From the NCBI GenBank assembly GCA_025144245.1, contig JALXXC010000016.1, positions 1-35,060 of the forward strand: a DNA stretch of 35,060 bases, read 5' to 3'. Of the stretch, positions 14,665 to 25,104 are shown piece by piece. Within the stretch, counting starts at the first letter, position 1. Every line of letters starts with the position of its first letter. The notes beneath the pieces were generated by a model that did no database searches, was not told the origin of the DNA, and saw nothing but the letters and a program-made list of their open reading frames with translations. Both the position numbers and the translations under genes were made by a program. This DNA comes from Corynebacterium sp. p3-SID1145. GTDB taxonomy: Bacteria > Actinomycetota > Actinomycetes > Mycobacteriales > Mycobacteriaceae.

Positions 14665-15519
14665 CTATTTCGGTTCGAAGGTGACCCGGTACATGTCCGG
14701 CCAGCGCTTGCCGGTCAGGTAGAACTCGCCGTCGGTGTCCGGGATGCGCGCGATCCCGTTCAGCACATGGTTCGGGTCGGGGGTGGCGTTGTTGGGGAGC
14801 CCGGATGCGTCGATAAGCGCTTCCACCGCTCCCGATTCTGCGTCGATGCGCACGATATCCGTCGTGGTGAACACGTTGGCGTAAATGTCGTCACCGACGC
14901 ACTCCAGCTCGTTGATGCCCGTGACGGGGGCGCCCTGGTCCGTGACGGTGAAACGGCCGCGCTCTTCGAGCGTCTCCGGGTCCATGCGGCGCAGTTCGTC
15001 GGTGCCGTCGGAGAAAATCACCTCGTCGGCGTCCTCCCGGTAGCACAGCCCCCAGCCTTCACCCGTGAACGTCGTGCGGTCGAGCTCGTCGAGTGTTTCC
15101 GCGTCGCGCTTGATCGCGGTGTTGTTCTGCCAAGTCAGCTGCCACACATGGTCGCGCACGCGCGTGATGCCCTCGCCGAAGAATTCCGGTTCGAGATCCT
15201 TGCTCGCTTCCTGCACGCCGTCGGCCGTGGTGCGGTAGATCCGGGACTGGCCCTGCATGCCGGTGGCTACGTAGAGCGTGCCGTCGGGCGCGACTTCTAG
15301 TCCCTGGGTGAAGCTCGTATCGTCGAAAGGGTAGGTCTCCACGATTTTCGCCGTCAGCTTCTCCGGCTCACCGGAGGTCCCTGGCGCTCCGGTGTCGGAG
15401 CTATTGGAGCTGCCCCCGGAATCCGCGGGGCTGCAGGCGGCAAGGAGGGACAGCAGCGCCACAGCGGAGACTGCGGACACGGAAGAAAAGTGCGCGGCGG
15501 TGTCGGGAAGTCGAGCCAT
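14665..15519 (-). CDS. Glutaminyl-peptide cyclotransferase, lipoprotein
   Basis: This 284-residue exported enzyme is of the plant/bacterial glutamine cyclotransferase family, which turns N-terminal glutamine of peptides into pyroglutamate. A signal peptide ends in the lipobox L-L-A-A-C (cysteine near 29), so it is probably lipid-anchored outside the membrane. A Ser/Gly-rich tether (33-50) precedes a beta-propeller-like domain with the family's F-T-Q-G-L-E near the start, G-E-G-W-G-L in the middle and N-H-V-L-N-G-I-A near the end. It is divergent from the DUF3027 gene, with only 39 nt between the chosen starts. Confidence 0.85.
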   Translation of the reverse strand: MARLPDTAAHFSSVSAVSAVALLSLLAACSPADSGGSSNSSDTGAPGTSGEPEKLTAKIVETYPFDDTSFTQGLEVAPDGTLYVATGMQGQSRIYRTTADGVQEASKDLEPEFFGEGITRVRDHVWQLTWQNNTAIKRDAETLDELDRTTFTGEGWGLCYREDADEVIFSDGTDELRRMDPETLEERGRFTVTDQGAPVTGINELECVGDDIYANVFTTTDIVRIDAESGAVEALIDASGLPNNATPDPNHVLNGIARIPDTDGEFYLTGKRWPDMYRVTFEPK

Positions 15520-15545
15520 ACGGTCTATCTTGCAACAGCGTCAGC

Positions 15546-15551
15546 CATAAT
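15546..15551 (+). promoter_or_regulatory. -10 element of the DUF3027 gene
   Basis: CATAAT lies exactly 7 nt before the GTG at 15559, the distance expected for a leaderless transcript. No Shine-Dalgarno precedes that GTG. Confidence 0.5.
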
Positions 15552-15558
15552 AGTGAGC

Positions 15559-16284
15559 GTGCCCCGGAGAAGAAGCGAGAAGAAAGCAGGACCCTTGCTC
15601 GGCGACCGCGCCGTGACGATCGCGCGCGACGCTCTGCTCGAGCTCGACCAAGGTGAAGTCGGCGACCACATCGGCGTGTTCGGGTTGAACGCGAATGTGG
15701 CCACCCACCGCTTCAAAGCAGATGTTCCCGGCTACTCCGGATGGGAGTGGAACGCAGTGGTCGCGTGCGCGACGGGCTCAGACCACATCACGGTCAACGA
15801 GGTCGCGCTCGTGCCCGCGCCAACGGGCGATGCTCTGCAGGCGCCCGATTGGGTTCCGTACACCGAACGCCTGCGCCCCGGCGATCTCGGACCGGGCGAT
15901 GTGATGGAGCCGGCTCCCGACGATGAGCGCCTGACGGACGACTCCTTCTCAAAAGACGCGGTTGTCTTCATCGGCCGGGAGACCAACCAGTACCTCACCA
16001 CGACGGGCCTCAAGGACGCGAAGCAGCGGTGGCGCCGTGGCGAATTCGGCCCGAATTCCGAGCACGCCTCCAAGGCCGCGCTGCAGTGCCGCACGTGTGC
16101 TTTCTATATTCCGGCGGCGGAACCCGTGGGGAAGAACTTCGGTATTTGTGCGAACGAATACTCTGCGGACGGCCACGTCGTTTCCGCTGTGTACGGGTGC
16201 GGCGCGCACTCGGAGACCAAAATCGACAGTGAGGACGCGACACCGCGCAGCGAGCTTTACGACGACGAGAAGCCCCTCTACTGA
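15559..16284 (+). CDS. DUF3027 family protein
   Basis: This soluble protein of about 241 residues matches DUF3027, an actinobacterial family of unknown function. A W-E-W-N-A-V-V-A-C segment lies in the N-terminal half. The C-terminal half has four cysteines in the pattern C-x2-C (R-T-C-A-F-Y), then C-A-N-E and Y-G-C-G-A-H, which could bind a metal; this is inference. The frame is open back to 15490, but that part overlaps the divergent cyclotransferase gene. I choose the GTG at 15559 (M-P-R-R-R) because a -10 element lies 7 nt before it; GTG at 15553 is the alternative. A terminator follows the stop. Confidence 0.8.
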   Translation: MPRRRSEKKAGPLLGDRAVTIARDALLELDQGEVGDHIGVFGLNANVATHRFKADVPGYSGWEWNAVVACATGSDHITVNEVALVPAPTGDALQAPDWVPYTERLRPGDLGPGDVMEPAPDDERLTDDSFSKDAVVFIGRETNQYLTTTGLKDAKQRWRRGEFGPNSEHASKAALQCRTCAFYIPAAEPVGKNFGICANEYSADGHVVSAVYGCGAHSETKIDSEDATPRSELYDDEKPLY

Positions 16285-16294
16285 CCCCCGCCCC

Positions 16295-16328
16295 GGATTC
16301 CTTGTGGGAGTCCACCATTTTGTTTTTT
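16295..16328 (+). terminator. Rho-independent terminator after DUF3027
   Basis: A 7-bp stem (16295-16301 with 16307-16313, one G-T pair) with a 5-nt loop is followed by the T-rich tract ATTTTGTTTTTT. Confidence 0.7.
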
Positions 16329-16385
16329 ACGCTGTGAGTGGGACGCTATTGCCGTTGTTGACATGCAAACGTCAGGGGAATCACA

Positions 16386-17876
16386 GTGAGTGACACGACG
16401 CAAACGTCCGGTTCCACCAAGGTGGCCGAGACAAAGAATGAAGCGGGCCAGGCCTCCGGTCTGGACCGGTTCTTCCACATTTCCGAACGCGGCTCGACTG
16501 TTGGCCGCGAAGTGCGTGCGGGTGTGGTCACGTTCTTCGCGATGGCCTACATTGTCCTGCTCAACCCGCTGATCCTGGGCACGGGCGAGGACTCCGCGGG
16601 CACCGTCCTGGGCATCCCGCAGGTCGCCGCCGCGACCGCGCTGGTCGCCGGCATCATGTGCATCCTGTTCGGCGCGATCGCCAACTACCCGTTCGGAATC
16701 GCCGCCGGCCTGGGCATCAACACCCTCGTCGCCGTCACACTCGTCGGCACCGAGGGGCTGACCTGGCCTGAGGCGATGGGCCTTGTGGTCATCGACGGCA
16801 TCATCATCGTCATTCTCGCGGTCTCCGGCTTCCGCACCGCTGTCTTCCGGGCGATTCCGCCCTCAATGAAGGCCGCGATCGGTGTAGGCATCGGCATGTT
16901 CATCTCTTTGATCGGCTTCGTCGACTCCGGCTTCATCCGCCGCATCCCAGATGCGGCGATGACTACTGTCCCGGTTCAGCTGGGCATCAACGGTTCCATC
17001 GCATCCTGGCCGACGCTGGTCTTCATCCTCGGTCTGTTCATCTGCGGCTTCATGGTCGCCCGCCAGATCCCGGGCGGGCTGTTCATCGGCATCGTGATCA
17101 ACACCGTCATCGCCATGATCGTCGAGGCGGCCACCGGCGCAGGGTCCTCCGCCGATAACGGCCCGACGGGCTGGAACCTCGCGGTTCCGAGTCTCCCGGA
17201 TTCCTTCGGTGGTGTTCCGGACCTGTCCATCGTGGGCAAGGTGGACATCATCGGGGCGTTCACCCATATCGGTGTCGTGACCGCCTCGCTGCTGGTCTTC
17301 ACGCTCGTGCTGGCGAATTTCTTCGACGCCATGGGCACCATGACGGCGCTCGGACGTCAGGCCGGCCTCAACAATGAGCGGGGCGAGCTGCCGGACATGA
17401 AGAAGGCGCTCGTTGTCGAGGGGCTCGGCGCTGTCGTCGGTGGAGCGGGTTCCGCCTCGTCGGCGACGGTCTACGTCGATTCCTCGGCAGGCATCGCAGA
17501 CGGCGCACGCACCGGCCTGGCCAACATCGTTACCGGTCTGCTGTTCCTCGCGGCGATGTTCTTCACTCCGCTCTACGAGATCGTGCCCATCGAGGCCGCA
17601 GCTCCGGTACTGGTCATCGTCGGTGCCCTGATGATGATGCAGATCACCGAGATCGACTGGACGCAGTTCCACATCGCCCTGCCGTCCTTCCTGACCATCG
17701 TGGCCATGCCGTTCACGTACTCCATCGCCGACGGCATCGGCATCGGCTTCATCACCTTCGCCGTCTTCTCCGTCTTCGCGGGCAAGGCGAAGGAGGTCCA
17801 CTGGATCATGTGGCTGATCTCCGCCCTGTTCGTGGTGTTCTTCGCCATGGACCCGATCATGGCAGCGGTTTCCTAA
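16386..17876 (+). CDS. NCS2 family purine permease (AzgA-like)
   Basis: This 496-residue membrane protein has about 12-14 hydrophobic helices and belongs to the AzgA branch of the NCS2 family, which takes up adenine, guanine or hypoxanthine by proton symport. The N-terminus has the branch's R-E-V-R-A-G-V-V-T-F-F-A-M-A-Y followed by L-N-P. The middle has F-F-D-A-M-G-T-M-T-A-L-G, and a later half-helix region begins S-S-A-T-V-Y-V-D-S-S-A-G. The start is a GTG with AGGGGA about 7 nt upstream. The methylase gene follows after 4 nt, so they are likely co-transcribed although functionally unrelated. Confidence 0.9.
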   Translation: MSDTTQTSGSTKVAETKNEAGQASGLDRFFHISERGSTVGREVRAGVVTFFAMAYIVLLNPLILGTGEDSAGTVLGIPQVAAATALVAGIMCILFGAIANYPFGIAAGLGINTLVAVTLVGTEGLTWPEAMGLVVIDGIIIVILAVSGFRTAVFRAIPPSMKAAIGVGIGMFISLIGFVDSGFIRRIPDAAMTTVPVQLGINGSIASWPTLVFILGLFICGFMVARQIPGGLFIGIVINTVIAMIVEAATGAGSSADNGPTGWNLAVPSLPDSFGGVPDLSIVGKVDIIGAFTHIGVVTASLLVFTLVLANFFDAMGTMTALGRQAGLNNERGELPDMKKALVVEGLGAVVGGAGSASSATVYVDSSAGIADGARTGLANIVTGLLFLAAMFFTPLYEIVPIEAAAPVLVIVGALMMMQITEIDWTQFHIALPSFLTIVAMPFTYSIADGIGIGFITFAVFSVFAGKAKEVHWIMWLISALFVVFFAMDPIMAAVS

Positions 17877-17880
17877 CCCC

Positions 17881-18705
17881 ATGATCCACATCACTGACGC
17901 TGCCGATCCGCGCCTCGACGATGTCCGCGACCTCAAGACGATGGACAACGCCAAAGGGCTCGTGTTCGGCGAAGGGCCGCTTGTCGGCGGGCGGGTGATC
18001 GATTCACGCTATCCACTACGGTGCGTCGTCGGATTCGAGAAGAAGCTCACCACTTTCTTCGCCCAGCGGGAGGAAGCGGGTCTGCCGCCTGTCGACGTCC
18101 CGGTCTACGTGGTCACCCGCGAACTGCTGGCCGACGTGGCCGGGTACGACATGCACCGCGGAATCATTGCGGTGGCCGACCGCGCCCCAGAGCGATCCGT
18201 CGACGAACTCATGGACGCGCGCACCCTCGTCGTGCTCGAGGGAGTGGGGGACCACGAGAATATCGGCTCGATTTTCCGCAACGCCGCCGGCATGGGCGTC
18301 GACGGTGTGCTCCTCGGGGCGGGTACCGCTGATCCGCTCTACCGCCGCAGCGTGCGCGTGTCCATGGGGCATGTGCTGCGCCTGCCTTTCGCGCATCTCG
18401 ACGGAACCGTGACCACCTGGCAGCGTTCCCTCGAGCAGCTCCGCGAGGCGGGATTCCACTTGGTCTCCCTCACGCCGGACGAGCGTGCGGAGCATCTCGC
18501 GGATGCGCTTATCGACGCCACCGGCGCTCCCCACAAGAAGGTCGCCCTCCTGGTCGGCGGCGAAGGACCCGGGCTGACGGAGCACGCCATGCGCGCAACC
18601 GACATCCGCGCCCGCATCCCGATGGCCAACGGCACCGATTCCCTGAACGTAGCCACCTCTGCGGCCATCGCGTTCTACGAGCGCGACAGGTCGTTTTCCC
18701 GCTAG
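17881..18705 (+). CDS. TrmH/SpoU family RNA 2'-O-methyltransferase
   Basis: This 274-residue SPOUT-class enzyme methylates a ribose 2'-OH of tRNA or rRNA using S-adenosylmethionine; the target is not evident. An N-terminal substrate-binding region (about 1-115) precedes the knotted catalytic domain. Motif 1 is E-G-V-G-D-H-E-N-I-G-S-I-F-R-N-A (about 120-135), motif 2 is L-L-V-G-G-E-G-P-G-L, and motif 3 is I-P-M-A-N-G-T-D-S-L-N-V-A. The arginine of motif 1 and asparagine of motif 3 are present. The ATG is 4 nt after the permease stop. It is convergent with the DUF6928-like gene, with 3 nt between stops. Confidence 0.92.
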   Translation: MIHITDAADPRLDDVRDLKTMDNAKGLVFGEGPLVGGRVIDSRYPLRCVVGFEKKLTTFFAQREEAGLPPVDVPVYVVTRELLADVAGYDMHRGIIAVADRAPERSVDELMDARTLVVLEGVGDHENIGSIFRNAAGMGVDGVLLGAGTADPLYRRSVRVSMGHVLRLPFAHLDGTVTTWQRSLEQLREAGFHLVSLTPDERAEHLADALIDATGAPHKKVALLVGGEGPGLTEHAMRATDIRARIPMANGTDSLNVATSAAIAFYERDRSFSR

Positions 18706-18708
18706 CGG

Positions 18709-19560
18709 CTAACGGTCCGAGTGACGGATCTTCTCCACCACGGTGTCCTTTAGGTCGCGCCAGCGGCGGGTCAAACCCCGGCCGATGCGTCGGGCGGCAG
18801 CCGCTGAGGCCTCGGCGAGCTGGGCGAATTCCCCGCCCTGGTCCTCGTCGCCGGTCTCCTCGTAGTCGTCGTAATCCGCGCTCGGGCTGGAGAATTTAGC
18901 GGCGACCTCCGCGACATCCTTCGTCGGCTGTTTCCGCGGTTCCACCTTCGGTTCCGGGCGTCCGTCCACCGCGTACCCCACCACGTTGATATCGGGGCCG
19001 GAAGGAGAGACGTCCACGCCCAACCATGCGCTCTCAGCCGCGTGCATGAGATCCACGGGTTCAAACGGCAGGGAAATGCCGCCGATTTGCTCGGCGCGCT
19101 CGCCTGCCCAGAAGGGGGCCTCGAAAGGCTCGGGCAGGCCCAGATCTTCTATCAGAGCCGTGCGGGTGGCGCACAGGCTGCGGGTAGCAGTCTCATCTGT
19201 GAAGTGCGCGAATCCGCCGTAACCGGTGCCGTCGCCGATGCCTTCGGCGAAAACGTAGACGTCGTCGGCCGGAACGGCCGTGAGCAGGTCGGGGGAGACG
19301 TCCGAGAGTTTTCCGCACTCCTCGATGAATGTCTGCAGCACTGCCACGCCGGGGTAGCCGGCAATGTAGAACTCGGCCCGCGAAGGCTTCGTGGAGCGGT
19401 TCAGCGGGAACTGCCCGATCGGGGTGATGGGCCAACGAGGGTTGAGCTGGGAGAGCAGCTTCCGGCCGAAGCCCCGGTCGGCTTTCGGCTCAGCCTCGAG
19501 CACGGCGGCGGGGTTCGTCGCGCCGACGTACCAGAATGTGACTACCGCTGGGAAGCTCAT
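18709..19560 (-). CDS. DUF6928-like soluble protein
   Basis: This 283-residue protein has no membrane segment. The globular part (about 1-190) resembles actinobacterial DUF6928: an N-terminal strand, a segment A-E-F-Y-I-A-G-Y-P-G-V, then P-F-E-A-P-F-W-A-G-E and L-P-F-E-P-V-D-L. The C-terminal 90 residues are charged and of low complexity, with an acidic stretch (D-Y-D-D-Y-E-E-T-G-D-E-D) followed by an Arg-rich helix. Function is unknown. It lies 30 nt after sepH with GAGGA before the ATG, so it is probably transcribed with the division regulator. A link to cell division is inference from position. Confidence 0.65.
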   Translation of the reverse strand: MSFPAVVTFWYVGATNPAAVLEAEPKADRGFGRKLLSQLNPRWPITPIGQFPLNRSTKPSRAEFYIAGYPGVAVLQTFIEECGKLSDVSPDLLTAVPADDVYVFAEGIGDGTGYGGFAHFTDETATRSLCATRTALIEDLGLPEPFEAPFWAGERAEQIGGISLPFEPVDLMHAAESAWLGVDVSPSGPDINVVGYAVDGRPEPKVEPRKQPTKDVAEVAAKFSSPSADYDDYEETGDEDQGGEFAQLAEASAAAARRIGRGLTRRWRDLKDTVVEKIRHSDR

Positions 19561-19590
19561 GGCAATGATCCTCGTCTTGGGCCCGCAGTA

Positions 19591-20757
19591 CTATTTCGGG
19601 CGCTTCGTGTTCGTGCGCACACCGAGAAGGACATCTTCCCAATGCGGGGTGACGGCCTTGCGGCGTCGCTTTTGCGGTTTGTCTTCTGCATCAGGATTCT
19701 GCAGGAACTCGCCCTCGGCGAAGACATTCGGGCGGGTCTGCGACGTGGACTGGTCCTCGTCCGCGTTCTGCTCACCATCCTCGACCTCGCGCACCTCGTG
19801 CACCATGTGCTCGTCGTAGCCCTGCTCCAGCTCCTGATCCAGCTCGTACCCGTTATGCGCGGACAGCGAGCGGACCGGCTGGGCGAAGGACGGGTCGATG
19901 AGGTCCGCGGCGACCGGGTCGCGCGGCTCCGTGGTGGCGGGGCTGCCCATGGAGCGGCGGAAGAACCATTCGGCGCTGTGTTCCTGGAGGCCTGCCTGCC
20001 ATGTCACGCGCACAACCCACGGTTCGCCGGCTTCGCGCACGGCATCCCAGGTGGCCTCAGACAGTGCGTGTCCGCGGGCGGCGAAGGCCAGTGCCAGCAC
20101 CTCGAAAAGCGTGTCGGGCGCAGTGCCGTCGGCGCGGACCGGGTGCGACTGCTTCGCGGCCTCGGCCACTTGGGCGCGCTCGAGCAGCACCGGGTGCGCA
20201 TAAGGCTCGATGCGGCTTTCCGCCACACCCATTTCCCCGGCCAACGTTGCGGCGTCTGCCCCGGCCCGGATGCGGGCCTGAATCTCGTTCGGGCGCAGCG
20301 ACAGGGGAGTGGAGAACAGCGGGTCCGGTTCCACCGGGGTGCGGACCGGCTCCTCCCGTTCAGGTTCCTCCACCTGCTTTTCCAGGGCGGCGGGTTCGGA
20401 GGTCTCGGTCGTTTCGGCGGGCTCCTCGGATTCGGCGGGCTCCGCTGGCTCTTCGGTTTCTGCGGAGTCTTCCGCTTCCTCCGGCTCGGGATCGTTGCCC
20501 GAGTAGACGGTGAAAGTGGGGCGGGAAGGTTCGTCGACAAGCTCGGTGTCGACGAGCTCGTAGTCGTCGCTGGAGTTGTCGAAGGCGTCGGTGTAGCCGC
20601 CGCCGGAATAATCGTGCTCGGCTTCGAACAGTACGGGGTCCGGATCGCCTGCCTCGCGGAGGTCAGCACGGGGGATGCGGAACCGCTCACCGTCTTCGGT
20701 GCGCAGCACCCAGACGGTATCCGTCGATTCTTCTGCAACTACAAAGAGCTCGCGCAT
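19591..20757 (-). CDS. sepH: SepH-type cell division regulator (DUF3071)
   Basis: This 388-residue cytoplasmic protein matches SepH, the actinobacterial FtsZ-binding factor that stimulates FtsZ assembly. Residues 1-35 form the first part of the conserved domain (M-R-E-L-F-V-V to I-P-R-A-D-L-R). Residues 154-204 form the helix-turn-helix part (L-R-P-N-E-I-Q-A-R-I-R-A-G, then the M-G-V-A-E-S-R-I helix). An acidic, Pro/Glu-rich insert of about 115 residues separates them; in other SepH proteins these parts are almost adjacent. The C-terminal region holds a W-x-x-x-G-L segment and a basic tail. I choose the ATG at 20757 because AGGGAG lies 6 nt upstream; a TTG at 20763 is also in frame. It is next to serC, as in mycobacteria. 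Confidence 0.85.
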   Translation of the reverse strand: MRELFVVAEESTDTVWVLRTEDGERFRIPRADLREAGDPDPVLFEAEHDYSGGGYTDAFDNSSDDYELVDTELVDEPSRPTFTVYSGNDPEPEEAEDSAETEEPAEPAESEEPAETTETSEPAALEKQVEEPEREEPVRTPVEPDPLFSTPLSLRPNEIQARIRAGADAATLAGEMGVAESRIEPYAHPVLLERAQVAEAAKQSHPVRADGTAPDTLFEVLALAFAARGHALSEATWDAVREAGEPWVVRVTWQAGLQEHSAEWFFRRSMGSPATTEPRDPVAADLIDPSFAQPVRSLSAHNGYELDQELEQGYDEHMVHEVREVEDGEQNADEDQSTSQTRPNVFAEGEFLQNPDAEDKPQKRRRKAVTPHWEDVLLGVRTNTKRPK

Positions 20758-20822
20758 CCCCAACTCCCTACACCGGTGTCATTCACAGACACACTTTAAC
20801 TGATGGTAGTGCCGGAACCCGG

Positions 20823-21986
<1,164 letters not shown>

Positions 21987-22101
21987 TCACGTGTCAATCC
22001 GGTATTCCGTTCACCTTAACTGAAACAGCCCTCCCGTCATGTGGAATCATGCGACCGGTTAGGCAATGAGGTCTGTGGTGAGTCTTGCGTGCACGAAACA
22101 G

Positions 22102-22131
22102 TGTCGCGGTTGTCACATCTGCTGATAGAGT
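22102..22131 (+). promoter_or_regulatory. Candidate gltA promoter region
   Basis: TGATAGAGT (22123-22131) is an extended -10 element matching TGN-TANANT. It would give a leader of about 105 nt before the gltA GTG. Just upstream, TGTCG-N6-TCACA (22102-22117) matches 8 of 10 positions of the GlxR/CRP half-sites, and corynebacterial gltA promoters are known GlxR targets. No good -35 is seen. Confidence 0.4.
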
Positions 22132-22243
22132 TGTCTCATGTCAATTTCGGCGCATGCTTATGTGCACCGGCGACTCACGCTGTTAACGGAGGTCGCACCG
22201 GAGCCGGGCCTGCGCCGCCCAACGACTCTGTGAAAGGTTCACT

Positions 22244-23539
<1,296 letters not shown>

Positions 23540-23611
23540 CGCCGTTTAGGGGAGGCAGGTGCAACGTCTCCCAAAAGCTCACGCGATTCCGCCGAATGGA
23601 GAAACCGCCCC

Positions 23612-23617
23612 TATAAT
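23612..23617 (+). promoter_or_regulatory. -10 element of the FKBP/aldo-keto reductase operon
   Basis: A perfect TATAAT lies in the 173-nt gap after gltA, with no convincing -35. It would give a leader of about 90 nt before the FKBP gene's ATG. Confidence 0.5.
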
Positions 23618-23712
23618 GGCCCGGTAATCTTTTCGACGGTGTCGCGTTTTTGCGTGGGGGACGCACCTTGCCCTCCATGTTCCCGGCACCGAATGTCAAG
23701 GAGAATCTTTTT

Positions 23713-24072
23713 ATGGACAAGCCGACCATCGACGTACCCAATGCGCCGGCACCCACGGACCTCGTGATCGAAGACCTCGTCAACGGGGAGGGCGAAGAAG
23801 CGCAAGCTGGTGGCATGGTCAAGGTCCACTACTTGGGTGTGGATTACAAGACCGGTGATGAGTTCGACAGCTCGTGGGACCGCGGCGAAGCAGCCGAGTT
23901 CCCGCTCGCAGGTCTCATCGAGGGCTGGCAGGAAGGCATCCCGGGCATGAAGGTCGGCGGCCGCCGCCAGCTGACCATCCCGCCGGAGAAGGCTTACGGC
24001 CCGGCGGGTGGCGGGCACCCACTGTCCGGCCGCACCCTGGTCTTCGTCATCGATCTGCTCGAGGCGAATTAA
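23713..24072 (+). CDS. FKBP-type peptidyl-prolyl cis-trans isomerase
   Basis: This 119-residue cytoplasmic prolyl isomerase assists protein folding by rotating X-Pro bonds. It is a single FKBP domain with V-K-V-H-Y-L-G near the start, G-D-E-F-D-S-S-W in the middle, and G-L-I-E-G-W-Q-E-G-I-P-G-M-K-V-G-G-R-R containing the pocket tryptophan. It closes with P-P-E-K-A-Y-G. The frame is open upstream to 23650, but AAGGAG 9 nt before the ATG at 23713 fixes the start. It lies downstream of gltA, as in other corynebacteria, but has its own TATAAT. The next gene starts on the base after its stop. Confidence 0.95.
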   Translation: MDKPTIDVPNAPAPTDLVIEDLVNGEGEEAQAGGMVKVHYLGVDYKTGDEFDSSWDRGEAAEFPLAGLIEGWQEGIPGMKVGGRRQLTIPPEKAYGPAGGGHPLSGRTLVFVIDLLEAN

Positions 24073-24909
24073 ATGGCGGCCGCTGAGTTCTTCAAGCTGA
24101 ACAGCGGCGCCACAATGCCCCGGCTGGGGCTGGGCACGTACAAGCTCGACGGGCCCGCGTCAGACACCGTCGCGCTCGTTCGCCGGGCGGTCGAGGTTGG
24201 CTACCGCCACTTCGACACCGCATCGCTGTACGGCAATGAGGAGGCAGTCGGGCAAGCGCTTAACGACGCAATCCGTGCCGGTGATGTCTCCCGCGAAGAA
24301 CTCTTTGTCACCTCGAAGGTGTGGAACGACGATCAGCCGCGCGCCACCGAGGCTTTCGGTGAATCCCTGAAGCGGATGGGGCTGGATTACCTGGACCTGT
24401 TCATGGTGCACTGGCCGTGGCCGCAGAACGGTACCTTCGTCGACGCCTACCGCGCACTGATCGGTGCACGTGACCGGGGTGACCTGGTCTCTGTCGGTGT
24501 GGCGAATTTCTACGAGGAGACCCTCGACGAGCTGATCGACGCAACCGGTGTTGCTCCTGCTGTCAACCAGGTGGAGCTGCACACCGGCTTCACCCAGCCG
24601 GAGCTGCGCGACTACCACGCCGCCCACGGCATTCTCACCGAGGCGTGGGCACCGCTGGGTAGGGGAGAGATCCTCAACGATCCCGCCATCACTGAGATTG
24701 CGGCCGCTCACGATGCCACCCCGGGGCAGGTCGCGCTCGCGCACCTGCTCGCCCACGGCATCTCGGTCATTCCGAAGACAGCCAACCAGGAGCGTCTCGC
24801 GGAGAACTTCGGTGCCCTCGACGTCGCGCTCAGCGGCGAAGACGTCGCCTGCCTTGATCAGGTGCAGGGGAGCCGCCAGTCCAAGGACCCGCGGGAGTTC
24901 CCGGGGTAG
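24073..24909 (+). CDS. Aldo/keto reductase (2,5-diketogluconate reductase type)
   Basis: This 278-residue NADPH-dependent oxidoreductase of the AKR superfamily has the full catalytic tetrad: Asp48 (F-D-T-A), Tyr53 (L-Y-G-N-E), Lys82 (T-S-K-V-W) and His113 (V-H-W-P). The cofactor site near the C-terminus has I-P-K-T-A-N-Q-E-R. Length is typical. The ATG directly follows the FKBP stop codon, so translation is probably coupled. The physiological substrate is unknown; relatives reduce keto sugars and toxic aldehydes such as methylglyoxal. A repeat patch and a terminator follow. Confidence 0.93.
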   Translation: MAAAEFFKLNSGATMPRLGLGTYKLDGPASDTVALVRRAVEVGYRHFDTASLYGNEEAVGQALNDAIRAGDVSREELFVTSKVWNDDQPRATEAFGESLKRMGLDYLDLFMVHWPWPQNGTFVDAYRALIGARDRGDLVSVGVANFYEETLDELIDATGVAPAVNQVELHTGFTQPELRDYHAAHGILTEAWAPLGRGEILNDPAITEIAAAHDATPGQVALAHLLAHGISVIPKTANQERLAENFGALDVALSGEDVACLDQVQGSRQSKDPREFPG

Positions 24910-24910
24910 G

Positions 24911-24964
24911 CCTGCGGGTTCGTCTTGGTGCGTTCATCCTGCGGGTTCATCTTGGTGCGTACAT
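24911..24964. repeat. 27-bp tandem duplication
   Basis: Two adjacent 27-bp copies (24911-24937 and 24938-24964) begin CCTGCGGGTTC and differ at two positions. They start 2 nt after the reductase stop codon, outside any supported gene. Confidence 0.9.
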
Positions 24965-24980
24965 TTCTGTGCGGCCAGGT

Positions 24981-25005
24981 CCGCATCAACTAAACCGCAT
25001 CAACT
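24981..25005. repeat. 11-bp direct repeat, period 14
   Basis: CCGCATCAACT occurs at 24981-24991 and 24995-25005. It lies between the 27-bp repeat and the terminator stem. Confidence 0.8.
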
Positions 25006-25008
25006 GAC

Positions 25009-25046
25009 AAGCCGCCCGACCTCATCTGAGGCAGGGCGGCTTTTTC
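25009..25046 (+). terminator. Rho-independent terminator of the FKBP/reductase operon
   Basis: A 9-bp stem (25009-25017 with 25034-25042) has an inner 4-bp stem (25020-25023 with 25028-25031) and is followed by TTTTT. Confidence 0.88.
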
Positions 25047-25055
25047 AACGGTCCA

Positions 25056-25088
25056 TGCATGAACTGTCCATGACGGTCAGTTCATGCA
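25056..25088. repeat. 11-bp perfect inverted repeat
   Basis: TGCATGAACTG (25056-25066) and CAGTTCATGCA (25078-25088) flank an 11-nt spacer. It lies just beyond the stop of the minus-strand DUF1906 gene and could stabilise or end that transcript, although no T run follows at once. TCATGCAGA also repeats directly at 25082-25090 and 25091-25099. Confidence 0.75.
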
Positions 25089-25104
25089 GATCATGCAGAG
25101 TAGG

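Noticed and set aside
16358..16363. TTGACA as the -35 of the purine permease promoter
   Set aside because: No acceptable -10 lies 16-18 nt downstream before the GTG; only the ribosome site AGGGGA is supported.
19042..20799. Long plus-strand open frame (585 codons) opposite sepH and the DUF6928-like gene
   Set aside because: Low-complexity Gly/Leu/Arg composition mirrors the acidic repeats of sepH; no ribosome site or homology.
23552..23579. GGGAG...CTCCC hairpin after gltA as a terminator
   Set aside because: Short stem with a large loop and followed by A-rich rather than T-rich sequence.
24911..24964. 27-bp repeat as the start of a CRISPR array
   Set aside because: The two copies are directly adjacent with no spacer, and no cas gene is present.
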